Positions 5,654 to 13,618 are shown, numbered from the stretch's first letter. The stretch is 15,506 bases of DNA from Candidatus Parcubacteria bacterium (GCA_027031875.1 JALVPH010000030.1:1-15506); one strand, 5' to 3'. The notes: generated by a model from the sequence alone, not told the origin. Numbers and translations: made by a program.

Positions 5654-7579
5654 ATGAAAAAAATGCAAAAAGAACCCTTTCAACTACCAAAAAAGTACCT
5701 TCCTCCTACAAAAATGCCACCAAAGAAGCCAAATTTCTTTACGCAACTCTTCCAAATTATTGTGATTATCGCCATTTTTTCCATCGTTGCGAGTGATATG
5801 ATGGGAGGAAAAGAGGAGCGTCGTATCCCCCTCTCAGAACTTGCTCGATCGATTAGCGAACACCAAGTAAAAGAGATTGATATCGATGGAAATGAGCTAG
5901 AGGTCATTCTCAATGATAACTCACACCTCCTTTCAAAAAAGGAAGAGGGAACCGCTCTAAGTCAAACGCTCGTGAACTACGGAGTGAAGCCTGAGGACCT
6001 ACAAGCAGTGAAGATTGAGGTAAAGGAGCCTTCCTTTTTTGAGAAATTTGGTGCAGTTATCCTCTCCTTCATTCTTCCGCTCCTTGGTCTTCTCTTTATT
6101 GTGTGGTTCTTCACGCGTCAGATGAAGGGAGCAAATAAGCAAGCACTTACCTTCGGAAATTCGCGTGCGCGCATTATTCTTCCTCACAATAAGAAGAAAC
6201 GTGTTACCTTCAAAGATGTTGCTGGGAATGAAAACGCAAAGCAGGAACTTCAGGAGATGGTAGAATTCCTTAAGAATCCAAAGAAGTTCATCCAAATGGG
6301 GGCAAAAATCCCGAAGGGTATTCTCCTTACCGGAGAACCAGGAACAGGAAAAACCTTAATGGCAAAAGCTGTTGCTGGAGAGGCGAATGTTCCATTTTTC
6401 TATCTTTCGGGATCCGATTTTGTTGAGATGTTTGTGGGAGTAGGAGCATCTCGCGTTCGCGACTTATTCAAGACTGCAAAAAAGATGTCTCCAGCAATTA
6501 TATTCATTGATGAGATTGATGCAGTTGGTCGTTCTCGCGGGGTAGGAATTGGTGGAGGAAACGATGAGCGAGAACAGACACTCAACCAGATTCTCGTAGA
6601 GATGGATGGGTTCGAAACGGATGAAAAAGTGATTGTGATGGCAGCGACGAATCGTCCCGACGTGCTCGATAAGGCACTCCTCCGCCCTGGTCGTTTTGAT
6701 AGACAGGTTCACCTTGAACTCCCTGACAGGAAAGAGCGACTTGAAATCCTCAAAATTCACGCGAAAGGAAAACCAATTTCACGGAGTGCAAAACTAGAGG
6801 TTATCGCGGAACGAACTGCTGGCTTTTCAGGAGCAGATCTTGAATCGGTACTCAATGAGGCCGCTATTATTGCTACGATGGCAGGGCGCAAGAAGATTCG
6901 CCAAATTGACCTCATCAATGCATTTGAGAAGGTGTTGATGGGTCCAAAGAGAAAATCACACCTCGCGACGGAAGAAGAGAAGCGAGTCACTGCTTACCAC
7001 GAAGCTGGGCACGCAATCGTTGCGTCGGTGCTCCCACATGCAGATCCTGTCCATAAGGTAACTATCATTCCACGTGGGAGAGCAGGAGGGTTTACGATGA
7101 AGCTCCCGCTTGAAGAACGTCGTCTCACCACACGAAGTGTGTACCTCGATGATATCGCAATGACGATGGGAGGGTATGCAGCAGAACTTGAGATGTTTGG
7201 AGACATTACTACCGGTCCTTCAAATGATTTGAGGGTTGCAACATCAATCGCTCGTGCAATGGTAACCCGTTTCGGAATGTCTGATGTGCTCGGTCCAATT
7301 GTGGTGGACGAGGATGGAGAGGTGAAGTATGGAGTTGCGGTTGCTTCTCCACACCATTCTGACTCTCTTATTGAAAATGTCGATCGTGAAGTTCAGCGGC
7401 TCGTGCGTGAAGGACTTGAACGCGCACGAGAAGTCCTTAAAAAACATAAGGAGGCCTTTGTTGCAATTGCGGAGGCACTCCTCGCGAAAGAGACGTTGGA
7501 GAGAGAGGAGTACAATGAACTCTTGAAAAAATATGGAATTACTCCAAAAGAGAAAAAAGGTGGAAAAAAACAGAGTTAA
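5654..7579 (+). CDS. ftsH: ATP-dependent zinc metalloprotease FtsH
   Basis: 641 residues, standard length. Membrane segment 1 at about 32-47, an extracytoplasmic domain (about 48-128), membrane segment 2 at about 132-153, then the AAA+ ATPase and M41 peptidase on the cytoplasmic side. Walker A GEPGTGKT (227-234), Walker B IIFIDEID (282-289), pore loop around the FVEMFVGVG segment (256-264), second region of homology with NRPDVLD and the RPGRFDR arginine finger (344-350). Zinc site HEAGH (449-453), with Asp525 in TGPSNDL as third ligand. It extracts and degrades membrane and short-lived cytosolic proteins as a hexamer. An upstream ATG ten codons earlier lies before the predicted -10 box, so the later ATG is chosen. 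The proline/lysine-rich stretch before segment 1 (about 11-27) is longer than in E. coli. The last sense codons lie inside the terminator stem. Confidence 0.97.
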   Translation: MKKMQKEPFQLPKKYLPPTKMPPKKPNFFTQLFQIIVIIAIFSIVASDMMGGKEERRIPLSELARSISEHQVKEIDIDGNELEVILNDNSHLLSKKEEGTALSQTLVNYGVKPEDLQAVKIEVKEPSFFEKFGAVILSFILPLLGLLFIVWFFTRQMKGANKQALTFGNSRARIILPHNKKKRVTFKDVAGNENAKQELQEMVEFLKNPKKFIQMGAKIPKGILLTGEPGTGKTLMAKAVAGEANVPFFYLSGSDFVEMFVGVGASRVRDLFKTAKKMSPAIIFIDEIDAVGRSRGVGIGGGNDEREQTLNQILVEMDGFETDEKVIVMAATNRPDVLDKALLRPGRFDRQVHLELPDRKERLEILKIHAKGKPISRSAKLEVIAERTAGFSGADLESVLNEAAIIATMAGRKKIRQIDLINAFEKVLMGPKRKSHLATEEEKRVTAYHEAGHAIVASVLPHADPVHKVTIIPRGRAGGFTMKLPLEERRLTTRSVYLDDIAMTMGGYAAELEMFGDITTGPSNDLRVATSIARAMVTRFGMSDVLGPIVVDEDGEVKYGVAVASPHHSDSLIENVDREVQRLVREGLERAREVLKKHKEAFVAIAEALLAKETLEREEYNELLKKYGITPKEKKGGKKQS

Positions 7580-7594
7580 ACGCTCTGTTTTTTT
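7564..7594. terminator. Bidirectional terminator embedded in the 3' ends of ftsH and the flavoprotein gene
   Basis: AAAAAAACAGAG / CTCTGTTTTTTT forms a 12-bp perfect stem. The ftsH stop codon (7577-7579) lies in the loop, and the stop codon of the opposing gene (7593-7595) overlaps the right arm's T-tract. Confidence 0.88.
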
Positions 7595-8843
7595 ATGCAT
7601 GGGTTCCTGCAACGAATCCTGTTGTCCAGCAGAGTTGGAGGGAGTACCCACCTGAGGGGCGGGTGATATGGAGCATATCCCCGGTGAAGTAGAGGTTCTG
7701 TATTCTCTTTGAACGCATTGTTCGCGTATCAATCTCATCAAGAGGGATTCCACCATCAGCAATGACTGCTCTATCCATTCCCATTAACCCTTCAATGTGG
7801 AGAGGGAACGCTTTCATCGTTTGGATAATTCGCTTCCTCATTTCTGTAGTGAGTGAGTGTGCCTTTGTGTTCTCGTCGACTTCACTAAGACGAAGAACAA
7901 CGTGTGCGAGATTTTTTGGAATGAGTTCCGGTAGGATATTTTTCACATACTTATTTTTCTCTTGCTCAATGAGCTTGAGCAAACGCTTATCGAGTTTCCG
8001 ATGGTCTGTGTCAGGGAACATATCGATTCGTGCCTCTACCGTTCCTTGTGCGAGGAGCTTTTTTACTTCACGTGCGGTATTGAGGATAAGGGGAGAGGAG
8101 ATTCCAAAGTGAGTGAAGAGAATTTTCCCAAGTTTTGAAAATTGATGCTCTCCGTTGAGGAAGAAGTGAATTCTCATAAAGGAGAGGGAGATTCCTGATA
8201 CTTCCTTCAGCCACGGATCTGACGCTCGGAGTGGGACGATGTCGGGGCTTGGAATAATGACTGTGTGTCCGAGTTTCTCTGCCCAACGAAATCCGTCCCC
8301 AGTGGAGCCTGTTTCTGGATGAGAGAGCCCTCCCGTCGCGAGGATGATAGATTTTCCTTTGAAGCGTTTTCCGTTCTTCGTCTCTACGAATGCAATGGAT
8401 CCTTTTTCGTCTCGAATGAGTTTCGTTACGGGGTGGTTGAGGAGGGTAGTTACCCCTTGCTTTTTAAGCTCGTTTTTGAGAACGAGGTAAACATCATACG
8501 CGCGTTCTGTTTTTGGGAACACACGTCCTCGCGCTTGTACCACGAGTGGAAGTTTTCTTCGTTCAAAAAAGGTGAACGTATCTTTTACAGAGAACTGTGA
8601 GAAAGGGGAGTAGAGGTAAGGTTCCGCATCTCCATAATGTTTGAGGAGCTTCCTGTTATCAAGTTCGTAGTTTGTAATGTTACATCTTCCTCCCCCTGTC
8701 ATTTTTAGCTTTTCCCCAAGGTCTCTATTCTTTTCAAGGAGGAGCACCTTTCTCCCTCGTTTCCCTGCAACTCCAGCTGCCATCATACCAGCGGGACCTC
8801 CACCTATCACAATTACATCATACTCTCCATCAATGCGTTTCAT
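7593..8843 (-). CDS. HI0933/BaiN-like family NAD(P)/FAD-dependent flavoprotein
   Basis: 416 residues, usual for the HI0933 (YhiN/BaiN-like) family. The N-terminal Rossmann dinucleotide fold has GGGPAG (14-19), with Glu37 placed to bind the FAD ribose. TGGGRCNITN (49-58) is the family signature. Further blocks are SIILATGGLSHPETGSTGDG, ILFTHFGISSPLIL and the C-terminal FAD-closing segment DGGIPLDEIDTRTMRSK...LYFTGDMLHITRPSGGYSLQLCWTTG. The family is widespread but its physiological substrate is mostly unknown; BaiN-type members act as flavin-dependent reductases, so only redox activity should be assumed. It converges on ftsH and is divergent from the tuf operon across a long intergenic region. 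A TATACT -10 lies 9 nt upstream of the ATG, and a TATAAARGACA repeat cluster begins 17 bp beyond its -35. Confidence 0.93.
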   Translation of the reverse strand: MKRIDGEYDVIVIGGGPAGMMAAGVAGKRGRKVLLLEKNRDLGEKLKMTGGGRCNITNYELDNRKLLKHYGDAEPYLYSPFSQFSVKDTFTFFERRKLPLVVQARGRVFPKTERAYDVYLVLKNELKKQGVTTLLNHPVTKLIRDEKGSIAFVETKNGKRFKGKSIILATGGLSHPETGSTGDGFRWAEKLGHTVIIPSPDIVPLRASDPWLKEVSGISLSFMRIHFFLNGEHQFSKLGKILFTHFGISSPLILNTAREVKKLLAQGTVEARIDMFPDTDHRKLDKRLLKLIEQEKNKYVKNILPELIPKNLAHVVLRLSEVDENTKAHSLTTEMRKRIIQTMKAFPLHIEGLMGMDRAVIADGGIPLDEIDTRTMRSKRIQNLYFTGDMLHITRPSGGYSLQLCWTTGFVAGTHA

Positions 8844-8852
8844 ACAGTAGCG

Positions 8853-8880
8853 AGTATACGCTTATTACTTCTGAACGCAA
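8853..8880 (-). promoter_or_regulatory. Promoter for the flavoprotein gene, leaderless type
   Basis: On the - strand: -35 TTGCGT (8875-8880), 16-nt spacer, -10 TATACT (8853-8858), then 9 nt to the ATG at 8843. Confidence 0.55.
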
Positions 8881-8896
8881 CGCAGTAGAGGTGTTT

Positions 8897-8967
8897 TATA
8901 AAGGACATTTTGTTTATAAAAGACAGTTTGTAAACTATGATGTCTTTTAGAGTAGGTATAAAGGACA
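8897..8967. repeat. Cluster of four TATAAARGACA repeats
   Basis: Direct copies: TATAAAGGACA (8897-8907), TATAAAAGACA (8915-8925) and TATAAAGGACA (8957-8967). An inverted copy with one mismatch is at 8941-8951. The second and inverted copies form a TAAAAGACA...TGTCTTTTA hairpin whose loop contains GTTTGTAAAC. Spacing between the first two is 18 bp. It looks like a protein-binding array near the flavoprotein promoter; I cannot name the binder. Confidence 0.65.
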
Positions 8968-9174
8968 ATTATCTACGATGCAGGACTGAAAAGCGAGGTG
9001 AACTATAAAGAAATTGCGTATTTTTTGCATCTTTTGTTATCTTTCTCACTTATGATGCAGGGGGTTGAGCTTCCTTTGTATTTCGTTGTGCATTTTATTT
9101 TACGAACACAATTTTTCTCGCTTTGAGAAGATCAGTTTTCGTATGGTTTATAAGATTTTTTTCTTGTGAGCGAG
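8968..9174. other. Intergenic remainder without a supported gene
   Basis: Together with flanking elements this belongs to the 565-bp gap 8844-9408. It is AT-rich. GATGCAGG occurs twice (near 8977 and 9054), and there is a weak TTGTG...CACAA hairpin followed by a short T-run near 9085-9117. I find no convincing ORF, RNA gene or mobile element. Confidence 0.5.
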
Positions 9175-9202
9175 TTGACAGAAAAGGTGAAAAAAGTAAT
9201 AT
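9175..9202 (+). promoter_or_regulatory. Strong promoter for the tuf-ribosomal protein operon
   Basis: Consensus -35 TTGACA (9175-9180), 16-nt spacer, -10 TAATAT (9197-9202). Predicted start near 9209, about 200 nt before the tuf ATG. It is one of the two best promoters in the window. Confidence 0.65.
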
Positions 9203-9210
9203 GCTTGCTG

Positions 9211-9357
9211 TCATAACTTGTGTTGTTGTGATCAAAATATTGCGGTAATGATACCGCACCTTTTTGAGGAAATACCACTTACGAGATGCAACACATACCG
9301 CTCTTCTCGTTGCGCTCTTTGGGGGAGAGAGGTAGCCGTCGCGTAATGTATTCCTCA
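9211..9357 (+). ncRNA. Candidate structured leader RNA (possible attenuator) of the tuf operon
   Basis: Three consecutive structures follow the predicted start. Hairpin 1: TCATAAC (9211-9217) with GTTGTGA (9225-9231). Hairpin 2: TGCGGTA-ATGA-TACCGCA (9241-9258), followed by CCTTTTTG, resembling an intrinsic terminator. Structure 3: GAGGAA-TAC-TTACG (9266-9283) pairs with CGTAA-GTA-TTCCTC (9342-9356), 14 bp with small bulges. It encloses two hairpins, GCAAC/GTTGC (9288-9292, 9309-9313) and CTCTT/GAGAG (9315-9319, 9325-9329). GCGGTA (9242-9247) could instead pair with a second TACCGC at 9296-9301, which would dissolve both hairpin 2 and part of structure 3. Pairing is seen in sequence; the function is inferred. 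Confidence 0.5.
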
Positions 9358-9408
9358 CCTTTATTCATTATCCACCTAATGTTGTAATTAACACTAGGGA
9401 ATACACAT

Positions 9409-10605
9409 ATGGCAGAAGAATTTAAGAGAGATAAACCTCACTTTAATACCGGAACAATTGGTCACGTTGACCACGGAAAGACAACCCTTACCGCTGCGAT
9501 TCTCCACGTTCTCAACCTTGCAGGAAAGAACGTGAAACTTCGTGACGTGGAGGGTATTGACAACGCTCCAGAAGAGAAGGAGCGTGGAATTACTATCGCA
9601 CTCTCACACAACGAGTACGAAACAGATAAGCGTCACTACGCGCACATCGATGCGCCAGGTCACGCTGACTACATTAAAAACATGATTACAGGTGCCGCTC
9701 AGATGGACGGAGCTATCCTCGTGGTAGCCGCAACTGACGGACCTATGCCACAGACACGAGAGCACATTCTCCTCGCAAAGCAGGTTGGTGTTCCTAAAAT
9801 CATTGTCTTCATCAACAAGATGGACATGATGGAAGGAGAAGAGGAGATGGTTGAGCTCGTAGAAATGGAGATTCGTGAACTCCTCACCAAGTATGGATTT
9901 GATGGAGATAACGCTCCAATTATCAAGGGATCCGCATTGAAGGCACTCGATGCAACATCAGCAGATGATGAGTGGGCACAAAAGATCCTCGAACTCACAC
10001 AGGCAATGGATGAGTACTTTGATGATCCAGTTCGCGATCTCGACAAACCATTCCTTATGCCAATTGAGGATATCTTCTCGATCGAAGGTCGAGGAACTGT
10101 GGTAACAGGAAAGATTGAACAGGGAGTAATTAAGGTTGGAGAAGAGGTAGAAATCGTGGGAATTCGCCCAACGACGAAAACGACTGTTACTGGAGTTGAG
10201 ATGTTCAACAAACAGCTTCAAGAAGGACAAGCTGGAGACAACGCAGGTATCCTCCTTCGTGGAATTAAGAAGGAAGATGTAACACGTGGACAGGTGCTTG
10301 CAAAGCCAGGTTCTATCACTCCTCACACAGAGTTTGAAGCAGAGGTATACATCCTTAAGAAAGAGGAAGGAGGACGACACACCCCATTCTTCAAGGGATA
10401 CAAGCCTCAGTTCTACATTCGAACGACAGACGTAACAGGAGAGATTGAGCTTCCAGAAGGAACAGAGATGGTGATGCCTGGAGATACAGTAAACCTCAAG
10501 GTGAAGCTCCAAGTACCTGTTGCACTCAATGAGAATCAACGATTCGCAATCCGTGAAGGAGGACGAACTGTTGGAGCGGGAGTTGTTACGAAGATTATTG
10601 CGTAA
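9409..10605 (+). CDS. tuf: Translation elongation factor Tu
   Basis: 398 residues, full length. It delivers aminoacyl-tRNA to the ribosomal A site as the GTP complex. G1 GHVDHGKT (18-25), G3 DAPGH (81-85), G4 NKMD (136-139), G5 SALKA. Domain II begins with the [17 protein letters not shown] segment, and domain III carries [24 protein letters not shown] and ends [14 protein letters not shown]. Switch I reads RGITIALSH, so the usual Asn64-Thr65 (E. coli numbering) is Ala-Leu, while Thr62 is kept. The DCPGH cysteine of E. coli is Ala. The start is preceded by AGGGA with 8-nt spacing, one of the few plausible Shine-Dalgarno sequences here. It is the first gene of a six-gene operon; rpsL, rpsG and fusA are not upstream. 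Confidence 0.98.
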   Translation: MAEEFKRDKPHFNTGTIGHVDHGKTTLTAAILHVLNLAGKNVKLRDVEGIDNAPEEKERGITIALSHNEYETDKRHYAHIDAPGHADYIKNMITGAAQMDGAILVVAATDGPMPQTREHILLAKQVGVPKIIVFINKMDMMEGEEEMVELVEMEIRELLTKYGFDGDNAPIIKGSALKALDATSADDEWAQKILELTQAMDEYFDDPVRDLDKPFLMPIEDIFSIEGRGTVVTGKIEQGVIKVGEEVEIVGIRPTTKTTVTGVEMFNKQLQEGQAGDNAGILLRGIKKEDVTRGQVLAKPGSITPHTEFEAEVYILKKEEGGRHTPFFKGYKPQFYIRTTDVTGEIELPEGTEMVMPGDTVNLKVKLQVPVALNENQRFAIREGGRTVGAGVVTKIIA

Positions 10606-10620
10606 GCACGAAACTGGACT

Positions 10621-10944
10621 ATGGCAAAGTCAAAAGGAGCATCTGTTCTTCGCATTCGCGTTCGCGCGTATGAGAGCAAAATCCTTGATGCTTCTGTGAA
10701 GAAGATTATTGAGACAGCCTCAAGTTTTGAAGCAGAAATTCGTGGACCAATCCCACTTCCAACAGAAATCAAGAAGTACACCGTAAATCGATCTACCTTC
10801 ATCTACAAAGATGCGAGAGAACAGTTTGAGACGCGTATCCACAAGCGCCTCATCGATATCCTTAATCCATCTCAGAAGGTGATTGAAGCTCTCACCAACC
10901 TTAACCTTCCTTCAGGAGTTGGGGTTGATGTGAAGATGATGTAA
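10621..10944 (+). CDS. rpsJ: 30S ribosomal protein S10
   Basis: 107 residues (usual about 102). LRIRVRAYESKILDASVKKIIETA is the N-terminal strand-helix; GPIPLPTEIKKYTVNRSTFIYKDAREQFETRIHKRLIDI contains the conserved loop that inserts into the small-subunit head, and the C-terminus ends in the VGVDVKM strand. uS10 binds 16S rRNA and can also act as NusE in antitermination. The gap to tuf is only 15 bp, and the start context is GGACT-ATG with no clear Shine-Dalgarno. A strong stem-loop separates it from rplC. Confidence 0.97.
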   Translation: MAKSKGASVLRIRVRAYESKILDASVKKIIETASSFEAEIRGPIPLPTEIKKYTVNRSTFIYKDAREQFETRIHKRLIDILNPSQKVIEALTNLNLPSGVGVDVKMM

Positions 10945-10957
10945 TTCATTATTCATT

Positions 10958-11014
10958 TGTCGGGTGAAGTGCCCGGCAAAATGGAGCGACGATTTTCGCT
11001 CCATTTTGCCGGGC
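10958..11014 (+). repeat. Perfect 19-bp stem-loop with a competing upstream hairpin, between rpsJ and rplC
   Basis: Left arm 10971-10989 and right arm 10996-11014 are perfect complements over 19 bp around a CGATTT loop. The stem begins GCCCGGC and is GC-rich at both ends. TGTCGGG (10958-10964) can instead pair with CCCGGCA (10972-10978), 7 bp with one G-T, using the same left-arm bases, so the two folds exclude each other. Only GTTT follows the stem, so strong intrinsic termination is not expected. Confidence 0.8.
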
Positions 11015-11072
11015 GTTTCCCCGCATTCTCTAAAATGTTCCAATGAGCACTACGCTTAAGAACACAGGTACT

Positions 11073-11693
11073 ATGAAATTCATACTAGGAATTAAGAACG
11101 GGATGACTCAATTCTTCTCAGAAGATGGAACAGTCATTCCCGCAACAATCATTGAAGTTCCCAAAGCAGTTGTTACTCAGGTGAAGACAGTTGAGAACGA
11201 TGGCTATGAAGCAGTTCAAATTGCTGCAGGGGAACAGAAAGAGGAGCGGATTCCAAAACCGCTCAAAGGTCACTTTGGAGAACTTGGAAATTTTCGTTTT
11301 GTGAAAGAGTTTCGTCCGAAAGCAGGAGAAGATATCTCTTCCTACAAACGAGGGGACGAACTCACACTCGATCAGTTCGAGGTAGGTGAGCGCGTTCAAG
11401 TTACAGGAACTTCAAAAGGAAAAGGATTCCAGGGAGGAGTGAAGCGTCACGGATTTTCCGGAGCGCCTACTTCTCATGGACACCGACACGATACGCGTCG
11501 CCCAGGATCTATTGGAGCGACCGGGCCACAGAGAGTCTTCAAAGGAACTCGTATGGCAGGTCGTATGGGGGGCGATCGCGTCATGGTGAAAAACCTCACA
11601 ATCGTAGCGGTCGATACGAAGCGTGGATATTTACTCGTAAAAGGAGCAGTCCCTGGAAGGAAAGGAACACTCCTTGAGATAATTGCACGATAG
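11073..11693 (+). CDS. rplC: 50S ribosomal protein L3
   Basis: 206 residues from the chosen ATG, which gives the canonical uL3 N-terminus (MKFILGIKNGMTQFF). An in-frame ATG at 11043 would add ten residues (MSTTLKNTGT). It lies 6 nt after a TAAAAT box, so a leaderless start there is possible; the chosen start has AGG 4 nt upstream. The core loop GTSKGKGFQGGVKRHGFSG and the RRPGSIG...RVFKGTRMAGRMG extension, which reaches the peptidyl transferase centre, are intact. The E. coli methylated-Gln segment is replaced by ATGPQ. The stop is four bases before the rplD start. Confidence 0.96.
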   Translation: MKFILGIKNGMTQFFSEDGTVIPATIIEVPKAVVTQVKTVENDGYEAVQIAAGEQKEERIPKPLKGHFGELGNFRFVKEFRPKAGEDISSYKRGDELTLDQFEVGERVQVTGTSKGKGFQGGVKRHGFSGAPTSHGHRHDTRRPGSIGATGPQRVFKGTRMAGRMGGDRVMVKNLTIVAVDTKRGYLLVKGAVPGRKGTLLEIIAR

Positions 11694-11697
11694 GCGT

Positions 11698-12369
11698 ATG
11701 CAGGTAACTATCTATACACACAAAGGAGAGGAATCGAGAAAGATGGAACTTCCCGACGAGATTTTCAATCTCGAGTGGAATCCTGATCTCGTTCATCAGG
11801 TGTTTGAGAGTATGCGTTCAAACGCTCGTGCAAACACCGCGCACACGAAAGATCGCTCTGATGTTCGTGGAGGGGGACGCAAACCATGGAGACAGAAAGG
11901 AACAGGACGTGCACGACACGGATCGCGCCGTTCTCCTATCTGGGTCGGTGGAGGAGTTACCTTCGGACCACGAAACGAGCGTAACTATAGCAAGAAGATT
12001 AACAAGAAGATGCGAACGAAAGCACTCTTCACTGTGCTCTCGCAGAAGTTACGAGACGGTCAGGTTCTCTTCATTGAGGGAATTGCTGATGCTGTTTCTG
12101 GAAAGGCGAAGGATATGCTCGCTCTCCTCAACGCACTCGAGAAGGTTTCTGGATTTGAGACAATCAACACAAAAAAGCACAACAACATTTTTATGCTCAC
12201 ACCAGAACCAAGTGAGGAGGTAAAGCGTTCTGCACGGAACATCTACCACCTCACCCTCCGTGATGTGCGCAATGCGAACACCGTTGACGCGCTCAACTAC
12301 CGTTATCTCATTATTGCAGATCCGGAGAAGAGCATCGAATTCTTACAAGCTAAGTTACAGAAGAAGTAA
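11698..12369 (+). CDS. rplD: 50S ribosomal protein L4
   Basis: 223 residues (usual about 205). The RSNARANTAHTKDRSDVRGGGRKPWRQKGTGRARHGSRRSPIWVGGG block (about 40-86) is the uL4 loop lining the exit tunnel. The C-terminal half holds the Rossmann-like fold ending in the LNYRYLIIADPEKSIEFLQ segment. In E. coli uL4 also represses the S10 operon by binding its leader; here the leader to examine would be that of tuf. The start chosen is the ATG after AGGCGT, four bases beyond the rplC stop; an ATG five codons earlier would overlap rplC. The same AGGCGT-ATG context precedes rplW. Confidence 0.96.
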   Translation: MQVTIYTHKGEESRKMELPDEIFNLEWNPDLVHQVFESMRSNARANTAHTKDRSDVRGGGRKPWRQKGTGRARHGSRRSPIWVGGGVTFGPRNERNYSKKINKKMRTKALFTVLSQKLRDGQVLFIEGIADAVSGKAKDMLALLNALEKVSGFETINTKKHNNIFMLTPEPSEEVKRSARNIYHLTLRDVRNANTVDALNYRYLIIADPEKSIEFLQAKLQKK

Positions 12370-12374
12370 GGCGT

Positions 12375-12707
12375 ATGGCACTTTTCAGTAAAAAAGAAAA
12401 AGGAGCTTCCGATGAGAAGAAGGCAAAAAGCTCATCGCTCGCATGGGTGATTGTAAAGCCCATCATCAGCGAGAAGGCAATGATTCTCTCAGGAAAGCGT
12501 GTGTACGTCTTCCAGGTTTCTCCAAAAGCGAACAAGATTCAGATTAAGCAAGCGGTTGCAGAGAAGTATGGTGTTCACCCAGTAAAGGTGAACGTTCTCG
12601 TGCAGAAAGCTCGCGATTTCTTCCGACGAGGGAGAAAGGTCCACACACCGCGTGTGAAGAAAGCAATGGTAACGCTCCGAGAGGGGGAATCCATTGAGGT
12701 GGTGTAG
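12375..12707 (+). CDS. rplW: 50S ribosomal protein L23
   Basis: 110 residues. The VKPIISEKAM motif, VYVFQVSPKANKIQIKQAVAEKYGV and the C-terminal KKAMVTLREGESIEV are classic uL23. The flexible basic loop (KARDFFRRGRKVHTPRVKKA) is present. An N-terminal extension of about 24 residues, rich in Lys, Ser and Ala, precedes the conserved core. uL23 sits at the tunnel exit and is the docking site for trigger factor and SRP. It starts five bases after the rplD stop. Confidence 0.96.
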   Translation: MALFSKKEKGASDEKKAKSSSLAWVIVKPIISEKAMILSGKRVYVFQVSPKANKIQIKQAVAEKYGVHPVKVNVLVQKARDFFRRGRKVHTPRVKKAMVTLREGESIEVV

Positions 12708-12768
12708 AGAGTACACCCTTATCCATTTACTACAGTTCTCAATAGCTGATAAGTATTGAACGAAGACT

Positions 12769-13605
12769 ATGAAGAAGTATAACCCAACGACTCCGGGACG
12801 ACGAGGAATGCTCATCGTGGAGTATAAGAAAGCGCTCACGACTTCAAAACCTCACAAGAAGCTCACAAAGGGATTCAAGAGGAGTAAAGGGCGTAACAAC
12901 CAAGGACGTATTACGACACGTCACAAAGGAGGAGGAAACAAGCGTCGTTACCGAATGATTGACTTTCTCTACAACAAGCACGATATCCCCGCACGCATCG
13001 AGACAATTGAGTATGACCCAAATCGTAGCTCATTTATCTCTCTCGTTGTGTATGCAGATGGAGAGCGTCGCTACGTAATCGTTCCGAAGGGGGTGAAAGT
13101 AGGAGACACCTTCATCGTCTCTGAAGATGCTCCGCTTGAACCGGGAAACCGCCTCCCAATTGCGAAGATTCCTGTGGGAACCTTCGTATACAACATAGAG
13201 TTGAAGCAGAATGGAGGGGCAAAACTCGTTCGTTCTGCGGGATCCTATGCGCAAGTGACTGCTCAAACCTACAAGACGACGAACATCAAACTTCCTTCTG
13301 GGGAAGTGCGTAAGGTGTCGAATAAGGTGTGGGCATCAGTGGGAGAGGTATCAAACTCTGACCACAAACTTGTGAAAGGAGGAAAAGCGGGGCGATCACG
13401 ATGGCTTGGTATCCGTCCAACCGTGCGTGGTTCTGCGATGAACCCTGTTGACCACCCTCACGGAGGAGGAGAAGGGCGACAGGGAATTGGACTTCGACGA
13501 GGTCCAAAGACTCGCCACGGAAAACAGGCATACGGAGTCAAAACACGCCGAAAGAAAAAGTATTCAAATCACGCAATCGTCAAGAGACGAAAGACAAAGC
13601 GATAG
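12769..13605 (+). CDS. rplB: 50S ribosomal protein L2
   Basis: 278 residues, full length. KGGGNKRRYRMIDF (53-66) and the C-terminal GSAMNPVDHPHGGGEGR (221-237) are the rRNA-binding signatures. His229, the residue implicated in peptidyl transferase activity, is at its usual position. The tail is Lys/Arg-rich. The 61-bp gap from rplW is longer than others in the operon and has no clear promoter; the start context is AGACT-ATG, like rpsJ. Normally rpsS, rplV and rpsC follow, but here a terminator and an unrelated transporter do. Confidence 0.97.
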   Translation: MKKYNPTTPGRRGMLIVEYKKALTTSKPHKKLTKGFKRSKGRNNQGRITTRHKGGGNKRRYRMIDFLYNKHDIPARIETIEYDPNRSSFISLVVYADGERRYVIVPKGVKVGDTFIVSEDAPLEPGNRLPIAKIPVGTFVYNIELKQNGGAKLVRSAGSYAQVTAQTYKTTNIKLPSGEVRKVSNKVWASVGEVSNSDHKLVKGGKAGRSRWLGIRPTVRGSAMNPVDHPHGGGEGRQGIGLRRGPKTRHGKQAYGVKTRRKKKYSNHAIVKRRKTKR

Positions 13606-13618
13606 GATTCTTTTTCGC

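Noticed and set aside
9095-9358. 87-codon - strand ORF opposite the tuf promoter and leader
   Set aside because: GTG start, no family resemblance, and it lies entirely over a consensus promoter and structured leader on the other strand.
9367-9377. DnaA box (TTATCCACC) suggesting a replication origin near tuf
   Set aside because: A single 8/9 match without clustered boxes, dnaA or dnaN.
9698-10539. Long antisense ORFs within tuf (170 and 193 codons)
   Set aside because: Low-complexity Ser/Leu/Ile composition expected from the complement of a highly biased gene; no start signals.
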